A stretch of DNA of 64,000 nt from Ensifer adhaerens (lineage in GTDB: Bacteria; Pseudomonadota; Alphaproteobacteria; Rhizobiales; Rhizobiaceae): the NCBI RefSeq assembly GCF_013283195.1, contig NZ_JABEKT010000002.1, positions 744,001-808,000 on the forward strand, read 5' to 3'. Position 1 is the first letter of the stretch. Each line of letters begins with the position of its first letter. The position numbers were made by a program, and so were the translations under genes. Below, piece by piece: positions 18,326 through 26,948 of this stretch. The notes beneath the pieces are model-generated. The model was given only the letters and a program-made list of their open reading frames with translations, had not been told where the DNA came from and ran no database searches.

Positions 18326-19594
18326 ATGAAGACTGCGAGAACCTTGGCTGCACTGACCGGCGTCGCCTACGGCGCGCTTTCGCTCTGTGCACCGGCTGCT
18401 GGAGCGGCCGAACTGCGCATGGCCTGGTGGGGCGGCGACAGCCGTCACGTGGCCACCCAAAAGGCGACCGCCGCCTGCGGCCAGAAATACGGCCATACGG
18501 TCAAGGGCGAATTTACCGGCTTCGACGGCTATCTCGAAAAACTGACGACCCAGATGGCTGGCAGGACCGAGGCCGACATTATCCAGGTCAACTGGCCCTG
18601 GTTGCCTTTGTTTTCCAAGAACGGCGAAGGTTTCGCTGATCTGCGCCAGTTGAAGGCGATCGATCTGTCGAACTGGACGGAGGGAGATCTCGCCGCCGGC
18701 TCTATGAATGGGGTCCTGCAGGGGCTTTCGGTCTCGACGACGGGACGTGTGTTCTTCTTCAACGCAACCACGTTCGAGAAGGCCGGTGTCAGTATCCCCA
18801 AGAATTGGGACGAGTTCTTCGCCGCGACCGCGACCATCAAGGAGAAGCTCGGCAAGGACCATTACACCTTCAATGCTGTCAAGGAGACCGCGCAGCTGCT
18901 GGTAACCCTTGCCGTCGTGCAGAAGACCGGCAAGGATCTTGTCGATCAGACGAACAATCGCGTCGCCTGGACGCCCGAGGAACTCGCCGAAGGCATTTCC
19001 TTCCTCGGCAAGCTGGTGGAGACCGGCGCAATCCGCTCTCAAAAGGAAGAGGCAGCCGACGGCAACGTCAACCTGTTCGAAAAGCCCGCCTGGGCTGAAG
19101 GCAAGGTCGCTGGTTCCTATGAATGGGATTCCACCTATTCCAAATACGCCGATCCGCTGAAAGACGGCCAGGTGCTGAAACCCGTGCCGATGCTGAAGCT
19201 AGCGGACGCCGTGACCGAAGGCGTCTATCGCAAACCGTCCATGGTGTTCTCCATCTCCAGGAACTCGAAGAACCCGGAGGCCGCCGCTGAGATCGTCAAC
19301 TGCCTGCTGAACGAGCCGGAAGGCATCGACGCTCTTGGCACATCGCGCGGGCTTCCCGCGTCGAAGGCCGCCGCAGCCCGGCTTGGCGACAAGGGTGAGG
19401 CTGAGGTTCGTGCTGCCAACGCCATCGTCATGGCCTCGACCGGGCCGTCGGTCTCGCCCTTCAACGAGCATCCGGAAATCCGGGCCGCCTTCATCGATAC
19501 GCTCGAAGAATATGCTTACGGGCAGATCACTGCAGAAGAGGGTGCCCAGCAGATCATCGACACTGTGAACGACGTTCTCGCCGAGTTCGACTGA
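18326..19594 (+). CDS. Extracellular sugar (probably oligogalacturonide) substrate-binding protein, SBP_bac_1 family
   Basis: A 422-residue periplasmic binding protein with a clear signal peptide ending near ALSLCAPAAGAAEL. The mature start ELRMAWWGGDSRH and the FDGYLEKLTTQMAGRTEADIIQ region match family-1 oligosaccharide-binding proteins; the WWGG start resembles TogB-type proteins. It follows the ATPase gene and a strong GGAGGAG site precedes the ATG at 18326. A hairpin in the gap to the GH28 gene probably protects or attenuates this part of the transcript. Ligand assignment is from context. Confidence 0.88.
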   Translation: MKTARTLAALTGVAYGALSLCAPAAGAAELRMAWWGGDSRHVATQKATAACGQKYGHTVKGEFTGFDGYLEKLTTQMAGRTEADIIQVNWPWLPLFSKNGEGFADLRQLKAIDLSNWTEGDLAAGSMNGVLQGLSVSTTGRVFFFNATTFEKAGVSIPKNWDEFFAATATIKEKLGKDHYTFNAVKETAQLLVTLAVVQKTGKDLVDQTNNRVAWTPEELAEGISFLGKLVETGAIRSQKEEAADGNVNLFEKPAWAEGKVAGSYEWDSTYSKYADPLKDGQVLKPVPMLKLADAVTEGVYRKPSMVFSISRNSKNPEAAAEIVNCLLNEPEGIDALGTSRGLPASKAAAARLGDKGEAEVRAANAIVMASTGPSVSPFNEHPEIRAAFIDTLEEYAYGQITAEEGAQQIIDTVNDVLAEFD

Positions 19595-19607
19595 CCGCCA
19601 ACACTGC

Positions 19608-19631
19608 CCCGCCGCGGGTGACCGCGGCGGG
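19608..19631 (+). repeat. Strong hairpin between the binding-protein gene and the GH28 gene
   Basis: A perfect 10-bp stem CCCGCCGCGG / CCGCGGCGGG encloses GTGA, 14 bases after the binding-protein stop. No T run follows, so it is unlikely to stop transcription fully; it fits an mRNA-stabilising hairpin that raises binding-protein expression over its operon partners. Confidence 0.7.
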
Positions 19632-19671
19632 ACTTGCGCCCGTCTGACGGGCACGGAACACGAGGCAAGAC

Positions 19672-21225
19672 ATGATCAGACCTTCCATCATCGCGCGCTC
19701 GGCGCGAACGGCGGCGCTATGCCTGCCGACGCCCGGTGCGCTTTACTGGCTTGGCGAAAAGACGGCCTGGCGGCTGTCGTCGCCGGATGACGCCCGGGAC
19801 TTGCAGCAGGGAGTGGCTGACACGGTCGTCACCCTGCTGCACAGACTTCACCCCGCGCGCCGCTACGTCTTCGAGGCCGAAGGGTTTCTGCCGGTGTCCT
19901 TCCAAACCGCGCCCTGCGCAGGTCTCGTCGATGCTGGCGATTTCGATCTCGTGCCTGATATCGCGTCCGACGATCTCGATGGCGCCGTCGCCAATGCCAA
20001 AGCACTTGCGGATGCGATCGCAACAGTCCCGAGCGGCGGTACGCTTTATCTCGGGCGGGGCCTATGGACGGCGTTCCCGATTACGCTCAAGGGGCAGATG
20101 ACCCTGCATCTCGCTGAAGGAGCGACCTTGCGAGCGCCATCCGGGCGTACCGGTTGGCCCATCCTGGCATCGCGCGATCATTGCGGCCGCATGCTCGGCA
20201 GCTGGGAAGGGTTGCCTGCTGCCTGTTTTGCCGCGCCCGTGCATGCCGCCTCGGCGGAAAATCTGGTGATCGAGGGCCGTGGTGCCCTCGATGGCTCCGG
20301 TGACAGGGGCGACTGGTGGAGCTGGCCGAAAGAAACGCGAGACAGCGCACGGCGCCCACGCGGCCTGCATCTGATTTCCTGCCGTGACGTAACCCTGCTC
20401 GGATTCACCATCCGCAACGCGCCGTCCTGGACCATCCATCCGCAGGGTTGCGAGCGTCTGACGGCTGCCGGACTGACGATAATCGCGCCACCAGACAGCC
20501 CGAACACCGATGGTTTCAACCCTGAAAGCTGCCGCGATGTCACGATTACAGGTGTGCGTTTCTCGGTCGGCGACGATTGCATCGCGGTCAAGGCCGGCAA
20601 GCGTGGTCCGAACGGCGAGGATGATCACCTGATGGAAACACGCAACGTTCGCGTCAGCCATTGCCTGATGGAACGCGGCCATGGCGGGCTGGTGATCGGC
20701 TCGGAGATGTCCGGTGGCGTGCATGACGTCTGCGTCGAGGATTGCGAGATGATCGGCACGGATCGCGGCCTGCGGCTGAAGACCCGTCGCGGTCGCGGCG
20801 GGTCGATCACCAATATCGCCATGTGCCGTGTGCGTCTGGATGGCGTCGAAACCGCGCTCTCGGCCAACGCCCACTACCATTGCGATGCCGACGGCCACGA
20901 TCCCTGGGTGCAGAGCCGTGAGCCGGCAGCCGTCAGTTCCGCGACACCGGTCATCGATGGCGTCACCATCGAGGACATCGAAATCCGTGGCCTCGCTCAC
21001 GCGGCAGGCGTGTTTCTCGGTCTACCCGAAGCCCCGATCCGCAACATCAGCATCCGCCGCCTGCAGATCGTCTCGCATGACCCCGATGCAATCGCGACGC
21101 CGCCGATCATGGCCGATCGCATCAGGCCCATGCGTCACGAGGCGATCGTCGCCGAGCGAGCCGAGATCGACTGCGACGATCCTGCCTTGCTCAGTGCCGC
21201 CTCAATCTCCCTTTCCTTTGAATGA
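19672..21225 (+). CDS. Glycoside hydrolase family 28, cytoplasmic exopolygalacturonase-type
   Basis: A 517-residue right-handed beta-helix enzyme hydrolysing alpha-1,4 galacturonide links. All catalytic motifs are present: PNTDGFN (Asp280), VGDDCIAVK (Asp301-Asp302), [16 protein letters not shown] (His337) and [10 protein letters not shown] (Arg/Lys near 368-370). There is an N-terminal non-catalytic segment of about 100 residues as in exo-acting PehX/PelX-type enzymes. No signal peptide is evident, so it should act in the cytosol on imported oligomers and release galacturonate for Udh. Ten bases separate it from the GH105 gene. Confidence 0.92.
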   Translation: MIRPSIIARSARTAALCLPTPGALYWLGEKTAWRLSSPDDARDLQQGVADTVVTLLHRLHPARRYVFEAEGFLPVSFQTAPCAGLVDAGDFDLVPDIASDDLDGAVANAKALADAIATVPSGGTLYLGRGLWTAFPITLKGQMTLHLAEGATLRAPSGRTGWPILASRDHCGRMLGSWEGLPAACFAAPVHAASAENLVIEGRGALDGSGDRGDWWSWPKETRDSARRPRGLHLISCRDVTLLGFTIRNAPSWTIHPQGCERLTAAGLTIIAPPDSPNTDGFNPESCRDVTITGVRFSVGDDCIAVKAGKRGPNGEDDHLMETRNVRVSHCLMERGHGGLVIGSEMSGGVHDVCVEDCEMIGTDRGLRLKTRRGRGGSITNIAMCRVRLDGVETALSANAHYHCDADGHDPWVQSREPAAVSSATPVIDGVTIEDIEIRGLAHAAGVFLGLPEAPIRNISIRRLQIVSHDPDAIATPPIMADRIRPMRHEAIVAERAEIDCDDPALLSAASISLSFE

Positions 21226-21234
21226 GATCCGCCC

Positions 21235-22335
21235 GTGAACCCGACAGACTATTTCGATGAATTCGCCAAGCGCTACACCCGCTACAAGGGGGGTAGCTGG
21301 TGTTACGAGGATGGATGCGTCTATCGCGGCCTCATTCACCTCTTCGAGGCGACAGGCGATGCGCGCTGGAAAGCGCATCTGCACCGCCTTGCAGATCCGC
21401 AGATCGCAGCCGACGGTGCACTTTCGGGCTACGATCCTCATGAATACAACATCGACCACATTCTTGCCGGACGCTCGCTGTTCGCGCTCGCCAAAGAGGC
21501 TGACGATCCGCGCTATCGTTTGGCCGCGGACCGTCTGGCCGGGCAATTGCAAAGCCATCCCCGCATCGCTGCCGGCAACTACTGGCACAAGAAGCGTTAT
21601 CCGCATCAGGTCTGGCTGGACGGGCTCTACATGGGGCTGCCGTTCCAGATCGAGTACGGCAAATCGACGGGCCGCGCCGGCCTGATCGCCGACGCGCTGC
21701 AGCAGTTCTCGACAGCTCTGGCATTAACGGCCACCTCGGGCGGCCTCTACGTCCATGGCTATGACGACAGCCGTCAACAGCGCTGGGCGGACCCGGCGAC
21801 CGGTCAGTCTCCCGCCGTCTGGGCGCGCGCGGTCGGCTGGCTGGCGATGGCACTGGTCGATTCATTGGTCATGCTGCCGGCCGACGAGGCCACCGCTTCC
21901 CTGCGCCAGCGCACCGGCCGTCTTCTAACGGAGATCAAGAGCCGACAGGTGACTTCCACCGGTCTCTGGCCGCAGGTGCTCGACGCGCCGGATCTCGAGG
22001 GTAATTACGAGGAGAGTTCAGCTTCGGCGATGTTCGCCTATGCGCTCATGCGCGCTGCCCGCCATGGTCTGCTCGAGCCGGATCGGACTGAAGCCTCGGC
22101 CGCGGCGGGCAGACAAGCGCTCGATGCCCTTCAGAATACCCGGATCGTTGCGGATGTTGAAGGCATCACTCGTTTCACAACCATCGTCCACGTTGCCGGT
22201 CTTGGCGGTTTCGAGGGCAACTATCGCGACGGTTCCCCGGGTTACTATCTCACTGAGCCTGTCGTTGCCGATGACGCCAAAGGTGTTGGTCCGCTGATGA
22301 TGGCCTATGCCGAAAGCCTGATGGCAGCGTCCTGA
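21235..22335 (+). CDS. Glycoside hydrolase family 105 (unsaturated rhamnogalacturonyl/galacturonyl hydrolase)
   Basis: A 366-residue (alpha/alpha)6-barrel protein of the YteR/YesR family, which removes the 4,5-unsaturated uronic acid from the non-reducing end of pectin lyase products. The family motif KKRYPHQVWLDGLYMGLPF contains the catalytic aspartate (Asp129), with WARAVGWLAMAL and EGNYEESSASAMFAYAL further on. No signal peptide is seen. The start is GTG at 21235. It would feed unsaturated uronate to KdgF/KduI/KduD, complementing the GH28 enzyme next door. Beyond its stop the sequence decays into pseudogene fragments. Confidence 0.9.
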   Translation: MNPTDYFDEFAKRYTRYKGGSWCYEDGCVYRGLIHLFEATGDARWKAHLHRLADPQIAADGALSGYDPHEYNIDHILAGRSLFALAKEADDPRYRLAADRLAGQLQSHPRIAAGNYWHKKRYPHQVWLDGLYMGLPFQIEYGKSTGRAGLIADALQQFSTALALTATSGGLYVHGYDDSRQQRWADPATGQSPAVWARAVGWLAMALVDSLVMLPADEATASLRQRTGRLLTEIKSRQVTSTGLWPQVLDAPDLEGNYEESSASAMFAYALMRAARHGLLEPDRTEASAAAGRQALDALQNTRIVADVEGITRFTTIVHVAGLGGFEGNYRDGSPGYYLTEPVVADDAKGVGPLMMAYAESLMAAS

Positions 22336-22469
22336 AGAATCTCCAGGAAGTGTGTGAAGCGGTTTTCCGCAGCTTGGACGCTGGTGCTTGCAGGGGCTCC
22401 TTCCCGCGAACGTGTGTCATTCCGCTCGAATGATGTGCATCCATATCGTAGGGCAGACGTGCGATCCCG

Positions 22470-22649
22470 TCAGATCGGACCGTCGACGATGACCAAAGCG
22501 CGGCCCTGCGAGCAAGTCTCGATGCGGGCGTTGAGCTGGTAGATGTCCCGCAGCATCGGGGCCGCGATGACGCTTGCAACCATGGTGCCGTTGGCAATGA
22601 CAATGGTGTTTTCGCAATAGCGCAGGGCATGGTTGAGGTCGTGAAGCGC
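22470..22649 (-). pseudogene. C-terminal remnant of a siderophore/haem-type ABC ATPase (FecE-like)
   Basis: About 59 codons encode the end of a FepC/FecE-type nucleotide-binding protein: HDLNHALRYCENTIVIANG (H-loop and following strand), then LRDIYQLNARIETCSQGR and ALVIVDGPI, the usual end of this group. Upstream coding sequence with Walker A, Q-loop or signature motifs is absent; the frame is open but unrelated. The gene has lost its first three quarters, so it cannot function. Confidence 0.65.
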
Positions 22650-22965
22650 GATCTTGCAAATATGATGATTGCAGACACTGCCGGCGAAGGGCGCTTGCCG
22701 CGAAGCCAAGCAGGGCCGCCGTGGCCGCAGACCGTTGGCGGCGTATGAACGTCGATGAAGCGCGCTTTCGGACGTTGGGTTCCGCAATGCGACCGACGGT
22801 TGGCGCCAGCCAGTTGCATGCTGCTCACGACACATAGGGCAGGGCTCTCCTTCAGGGGCCGACCTGCGTGCGCTCGGCATTCCTGCCATGTGTGTCCGCG
22901 CGGCGACGCCGGGAGTTGCCTTGCTCAAGGTCCGAGGGAGGGATCTTCGTTTCTGGAGGTTGATG

Positions 22966-23347
22966 AGAAGCTCTATAAGGCGCGGCGCCATGTCACGGAT
23001 CTCGGTCAGGTGAATGGTGCTCAATCGCTTGAGCACATTCGCAGCTGGCTGGTGAGCGCGAGCGTCTGGCGGCGCCTGTCGAAAGGGTCGGGTTGGCGTG
23101 TGACATAGCTGCTGCCACCAGCCGCTCGACAAGTTCGGGTGCGGTGTGCGGTGCGATGAACAAGCGCTCCGCCAGAAGCCCTACTGTCATGGCAGCGTCG
23201 CCGCGATAGCCTTTGATTGCCAGAAGCGCCTGGTGTTGCTGACTGAGCAGCCCTTCGTGTTGGGCCGCCGACGTCGAAAAATCTGAGAAGGGGCGCAGGA
23301 TGTAGCGCAGGTTGGCAAGCGCCTCATAGTCGGCGTCTGTGATCTCA
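22966..23347 (-). pseudogene. MarR-family transcriptional regulator, frameshifted
   Basis: Three frames in succession carry one recognisable winged-helix regulator. The first runs from about 23347 (ALANLRYILRPFSDFS, then QQHQALLAIKGY and TVGLLAERLFIAP) to ELVERLVAAA near 23113. The second gives the wing VTRQPDPFDRRRQTLALTS. The third gives the dimerisation helix LKRLSTIHLTEIRDMAPRL. Two frameshifts, near 23105 and 23050, break it, and a stop lies just upstream of the first segment. It is a decayed gene beside the ABC ATPase remnant, consistent with loss of an iron or transport locus. Confidence 0.7.
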
Positions 23348-23351
23348 CGAC

Positions 23352-23663
23352 TCAGTCGATTTCTTGCCTCACCCGTTCAGGACTAAGATCAACTCCCTTG
23401 ATGGAGAATGAAACAATGCCATCTCCAATGGCCGCTCGTGGATTGTTGAAATTGCGCGTCGTCGGCTGGATATCAAATCCAAGCCTGTTGCCGGTAAAGG
23501 GGATCTCAACGTCCACGGACGTGCCAGTGATGCAGTAAGGCCGGGACCGGTCGCTTATCCATCTATCGGGATCACGGCTCACATCGATTTGGGTCTCACG
23601 TTGATCGACCACTAGATCGTCAGAGTATATCTGACGGTACGTCAAAGGCAATTTCGCTCGCAT
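23352..23663 (-). CDS. Small hypothetical protein, unrecognised
   Basis: A 103-codon frame with plausible amino-acid composition (RQIYSDDLVVDQRETQIDV near the start, VEIPFTGNRLGFDIQPTTRN in the middle). I recognise no domain. The ATG at 23663 lacks an obvious ribosome binding site, and the frame sits in a decayed, comparatively AT-rich stretch, ending 5 bases from a MarR pseudogene. It may be a real accessory gene or the surviving part of a larger one. Confidence 0.35.
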   Translation of the reverse strand: MRAKLPLTYRQIYSDDLVVDQRETQIDVSRDPDRWISDRSRPYCITGTSVDVEIPFTGNRLGFDIQPTTRNFNNPRAAIGDGIVSFSIKGVDLSPERVRQEID

Positions 23664-24200
23664 AATATCGTGCTAAATCAGTGGTCGACGTATCTAGTAA
23701 TTCGTCGCCACTTTTGGGCGCAGCATTCCGATAACTGCGCATTTGTAAACAACCCCAAACATAATACTCGGTAATAGTGTGTCCTGACGTATTGGCTATC
23801 GACTTTGCTTGAAGAAATCGAGTTGCGCACAGGAATATTAGGAAGTCGATATCTCCTGCGCATCGACTAAGGGATGCCCGCTGGGCCTCAGGGTGGTCTC
23901 ACCTGCCAGATGAGACCCCTGAAGACGGATAGGCTGCGTGAGAGTCGTGTCTCCAGACAGCACACGAAATCTGGGACAGACCGGCGTCATTGCACGTCCT
24001 GATCGGGATATCGACAGCGCATCGCCGAGCGCGTTGTTGCTCGCTGTTTTCGCGGCGTCGTTTTGCAAACGGGTTCTGTGTTCGTATCCCATCACGGCGA
24101 GAGATTGATAGTCGGCTCTGCGGCCGAGCGGACGGGCAACTCAGAGAGAAAGATGGCGCATAGCTGGTGTTGAAAGCTGCAGTACTGAGACTTGATGATA
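23664..24200. other. AT-richer stretch without a recognisable gene
   Basis: Short open frames exist (for example minus 23678-23863 and 23838-24095) but none has a recognisable domain or a good translation start. The first 200 bases are visibly poorer in G and C than the flanks, fitting foreign or decaying DNA. Confidence 0.45.
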
Positions 24201-24395
24201 CTACGGAGCTAATTGCCCGTGTCGTTCGAGGAGACGCATCAAGACCCCGTTGGCATGGGTGAAATTAGCGCGCTGATTCTGGAGGTGGTATGCCCATTTC
24301 TCGCCGTGAAAGAGGTTGTTGCCGAAGCGCCGGACGATGATCAGCACGGTGAGCAGCCAATCACGTGGATCGTTGTCGCTGCCATCGAGAACCAA
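24201..24395 (-). pseudogene. Fragment resembling the C-terminus of a HEPN/Apea-like hypothetical protein
   Basis: A 64-codon frame reads LLTVLIIVRRFGNNLFHGEK and then WAYHLQNQRANFTHANGVL. The RRxxNNLFHG pattern is typical of HEPN-like (Apea) domains. A stop codon lies immediately upstream of the TTG start, and no N-terminal portion is found in other frames, so this is probably a remnant. Assignment rests on motif memory only. Confidence 0.4.
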
Positions 24396-24470
24396 TTAGA
24401 CAACAGCGGGTTTGGTCGTCACGCCGGTCCTCGGCAAGCTTTACTCCGGCGAGTAAACGGCCTGCAGATG

Positions 24471-25187
24471 CTATTCGGGCGCGGTCGTCGATGTCCACTT
24501 GCCGGACAGGACGAGCGGCGACAGGCTGAGATCGCCGACGACCTGCTCGACCAGTTGGTTCTGCTCCCTCGCGGTGTAGACGACGGCTTCGACTGCGATA
24601 ATGCCGCCCTCGCTCGCAGAGTGACTTTCAAGTCCCCGGAGACGCAGCTTTCGCGCCTCCATCGCCTGCAGCAGGGCTGAGCGCACGACGGCCTCTTCCT
24701 TGGCCAGGCATTTCAGCTCGATCATGTAATAACGCTCGACGGCTTCCTTCTCCGGCGCGTGCCGCTCGATCAGCGCGCCGATGCGGGGCATGGTGAGGTT
24801 GATCAGGAGAACGAACGCGCAGGCCTCCGACGCCGCAAGCAAATAGCCATAGCCGGCCAGCACCCCGACGGCGCCGGTAGACCAGACCGTCGCCGCTCCG
24901 CTCAAGCCCCGAACGCTCAGCCCATCACGCATGATCAGGCCGGCCCCGAGAAAGCCGATCCCGGTGACGACCTGCCCGCCCATGCGCACATCCGTGCCGC
25001 CGTCAATCAGCATGCCAAGCGAGGTGAAGGCCGCAGCACCCAGCGAAACCAGCGCATGAGTGGTGAGGCCCGTGTACCGCTGTCGCCACTGACGCTCCAG
25101 CCCGATCACCATTCCAAGGAAGGCCGCGATGGCGAGATTGGGCGTGATCGACAGCTCGTTCAGGAGGGCTGATTCAAAAGACGACAT
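24471..25187 (-). CDS. MgtC/SapB family inner-membrane protein
   Basis: A 238-residue protein with an N-terminal membrane domain of about four or five helices and a soluble C-terminal ACT-like domain. The family signatures are LGMVIGLERQWRQR, LTTHALVSLGAAAFTSLG and GGQVVTGIGFLGAGLIMRDG, and the length fits full MgtC proteins. MgtC homologues are linked to growth at low magnesium and to survival in hosts, by modulating F1Fo ATP synthase or other targets. It is the one intact gene in an otherwise decayed stretch and has no partner gene such as mgtA or mgtB nearby. The translation start has only a weak AGGATG site. Confidence 0.9.
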   Translation of the reverse strand: MSSFESALLNELSITPNLAIAAFLGMVIGLERQWRQRYTGLTTHALVSLGAAAFTSLGMLIDGGTDVRMGGQVVTGIGFLGAGLIMRDGLSVRGLSGAATVWSTGAVGVLAGYGYLLAASEACAFVLLINLTMPRIGALIERHAPEKEAVERYYMIELKCLAKEEAVVRSALLQAMEARKLRLRGLESHSASEGGIIAVEAVVYTAREQNQLVEQVVGDLSLSPLVLSGKWTSTTAPE

Positions 25188-25663
25188 TCACACATCCTGT
25201 TCAGCATGCGCGACAGGGAGAGCCTGAAGGGGCTTGAGCGATTGCTGGCGCGGGTCGATTTAACCGGCCTGCCACTGGACTTGCAAGCGGCTTTCATCCG
25301 TGAGCCTTAACGCTCGACACCGAGGATGGGGATTGCTCAGCGGGGCAACGGTCGCTCGGTGCTGCTGCATAACTCCTCAAACCGCGATCGATCGATTTTG
25401 GGGACGCCCAGGTCAATGGCCAATCCCCCTTGAGGCACCCTTCAGGGGGAGCTGTCACGCGATTGATAGAGGACACGGCGACAGTCGGACCCGATCCCTG
25501 CCTGAGCTGCGGGGGCTGCGTCCCAAATTGTATTTCCAAGTCCAAACAGTTCGATGCTTTGGATCAGTCGCCGATGTCGAGAGGCTGGCTTGCGCTAGAG
25601 CGTCGTGCGTTTAATGGTTCCGGCATTCGGCTCTATTGAAGGCAGATAGGCCGAAGCTTGCCG
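25188..25663. other. Intergenic stretch, no supported gene
   Basis: No convincing gene is seen. A plus-strand frame (25430-25639) contains a chance-looking CxxCxxCxxxC cluster but no ferredoxin context. Confidence 0.45.
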
Positions 25664-25729
25664 CTACCCGCCGCTGTCCACCATCGACACAACACGCCCG
25701 CGAATATCCAAAGAATGAAACTTACCCAT
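25664..25729 (-). pseudogene. Truncated start of an IS630-family transposase
   Basis: An ATG at 25729 preceded by an excellent GGAGGTGA site opens MGKFHSLDIRGRVV then SMVDSGG before a TAG. This matches the usual N-terminus of IS630-type transposases (MGxxYSxDLRxRVVxxVExG). Everything after is missing, so only the first 21 codons of the element remain. No terminal inverted repeats or TA duplication could be assigned. Confidence 0.6.
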
Positions 25730-25808
25730 GATTCACCTCCATCTGAAGTGAAGCACAAATCGAAACAAACGGACTCCGATAGACAAGTCAGTTTAATCGA
25801 ACGGGGCT

Positions 25809-26846
25809 CTAGGCTGAGCCGCGCAGCATGATCTCGGCGCTGAGCAAGATGCGCTCGTCCGCGGGGAAGGCCTGGTCGGCATTTTCCGTTTCGCCGAGCT
25901 TGTAGAGCAGAAGCTCGATCGCCAGCCGGCCGATCTCGTTGTAGTTCTGCGCCACCGTCGTCAGCGGTGGACAGGTATAGCGCGACAACGGGTGGTCGTC
26001 GTGGCCGGCGACGCGCAGGTCGCTGTCGGCTTCCCGGCCGACCTTGACGCCCGACTGGAAGGCGGCCGCAATGACACCGAAGGCGACGCGGTCGTTGGCG
26101 CACAGCACCGTCTTCGTCGGAAAACCGCCTTCGCCCAGAATGCGCAGCGTTTCGTCATAGCCGAATTTTTCGAAGTCCCAGGAGGCATTCGGCGCTGTCG
26201 GCACGATGGCCGCATCCATCTTCAGCTGCTGCATCGCCTCCTGATAGGCGTGTTGGCGGGCGAGCGCGTTGTTGTTGACCGGCGGCATGCCGAAGTAGCA
26301 GGGCGGTTCCCCGGACCGGCAGAGATAGTCGACCATCAGCTTGAAGCTCTGCCGGTTGTCGGTGCCGACGAAGGACGAACTGCCGTCGAGCGGCGAGTCG
26401 ACATAGACAAGCGGGATGCTCTCGCCGAGCGAGGTGAGCTTCTGGTGATGAGACTGGACGCCGAGCGGGGCGATGATCGCGCCGGCGACGTTCATCGACT
26501 TGAAGGTCTCGATGGCGCGCTCTTCCATCTCCGGCTTGCCGTCGGAAGACAGGACGAAGGCGAGAAAGCCGGCCTGGTTGGCGATATGCTCGATCCGCCG
26601 CGTCAGCGCCATGTAGAACGGGTCGGTGGAATTGGGAACGATGACGCCAAGAATATTGGTTCGCCGCCGGTTGAGATTGACGGCGAAGATGTTGGGCCGG
26701 AAGCCCGATTGCTTGATCGCGGCCTCGATGGCGTCGCGGGTCTTCTTGCGAACCGAAGATGGATCGTTGAAGTATTTGGAGACTGTGGGGCGCGACAAAC
26801 CGACGAACTCCGAAAAATCCTCCATCGTCTTGATTTGTCTGTCCAC
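25809..26846 (-). CDS. LacI family transcriptional regulator
   Basis: About 345 residues: N-terminal LacI helix-turn-helix (MEDFSEFVGLSRPTVSKYFN) with hinge region, followed by a periplasmic-binding-protein-like effector domain (LGVIVPNSTDPFYMAL, then LRVAGHDDHPLSRY). The helix begins unusually early, so the start may be ATG at 26825 rather than GTG at 26846. It is the last gene in the same direction as the ribose-type importer, PfkB kinase and KbaZ-like gene, and probably represses them with the imported sugar or its phosphate as inducer. Confidence 0.88.
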   Translation of the reverse strand: MDRQIKTMEDFSEFVGLSRPTVSKYFNDPSSVRKKTRDAIEAAIKQSGFRPNIFAVNLNRRRTNILGVIVPNSTDPFYMALTRRIEHIANQAGFLAFVLSSDGKPEMEERAIETFKSMNVAGAIIAPLGVQSHHQKLTSLGESIPLVYVDSPLDGSSSFVGTDNRQSFKLMVDYLCRSGEPPCYFGMPPVNNNALARQHAYQEAMQQLKMDAAIVPTAPNASWDFEKFGYDETLRILGEGGFPTKTVLCANDRVAFGVIAAAFQSGVKVGREADSDLRVAGHDDHPLSRYTCPPLTTVAQNYNEIGRLAIELLLYKLGETENADQAFPADERILLSAEIMLRGSA

Positions 26847-26948
26847 GGTCGAAGCGCCCCCATTCTTCTTTTGGGTTTCGTTTATAGATTTATTTCCGAG
26901 GGATAGGCAGTGTCGACTGCGAAATATTCACGGAATGAACGGCCGGCT

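Noticed and set aside
23678-24095. Short minus-strand frames in the AT-richer stretch
   Set aside because: No recognisable domain, start site or conservation argument.
25430-25639. CxxCxxCxxxC cluster resembling a 4Fe-4S ferredoxin
   Set aside because: Only one cluster in a short frame with no ribosome binding site and no ferredoxin fold around it; probably chance.
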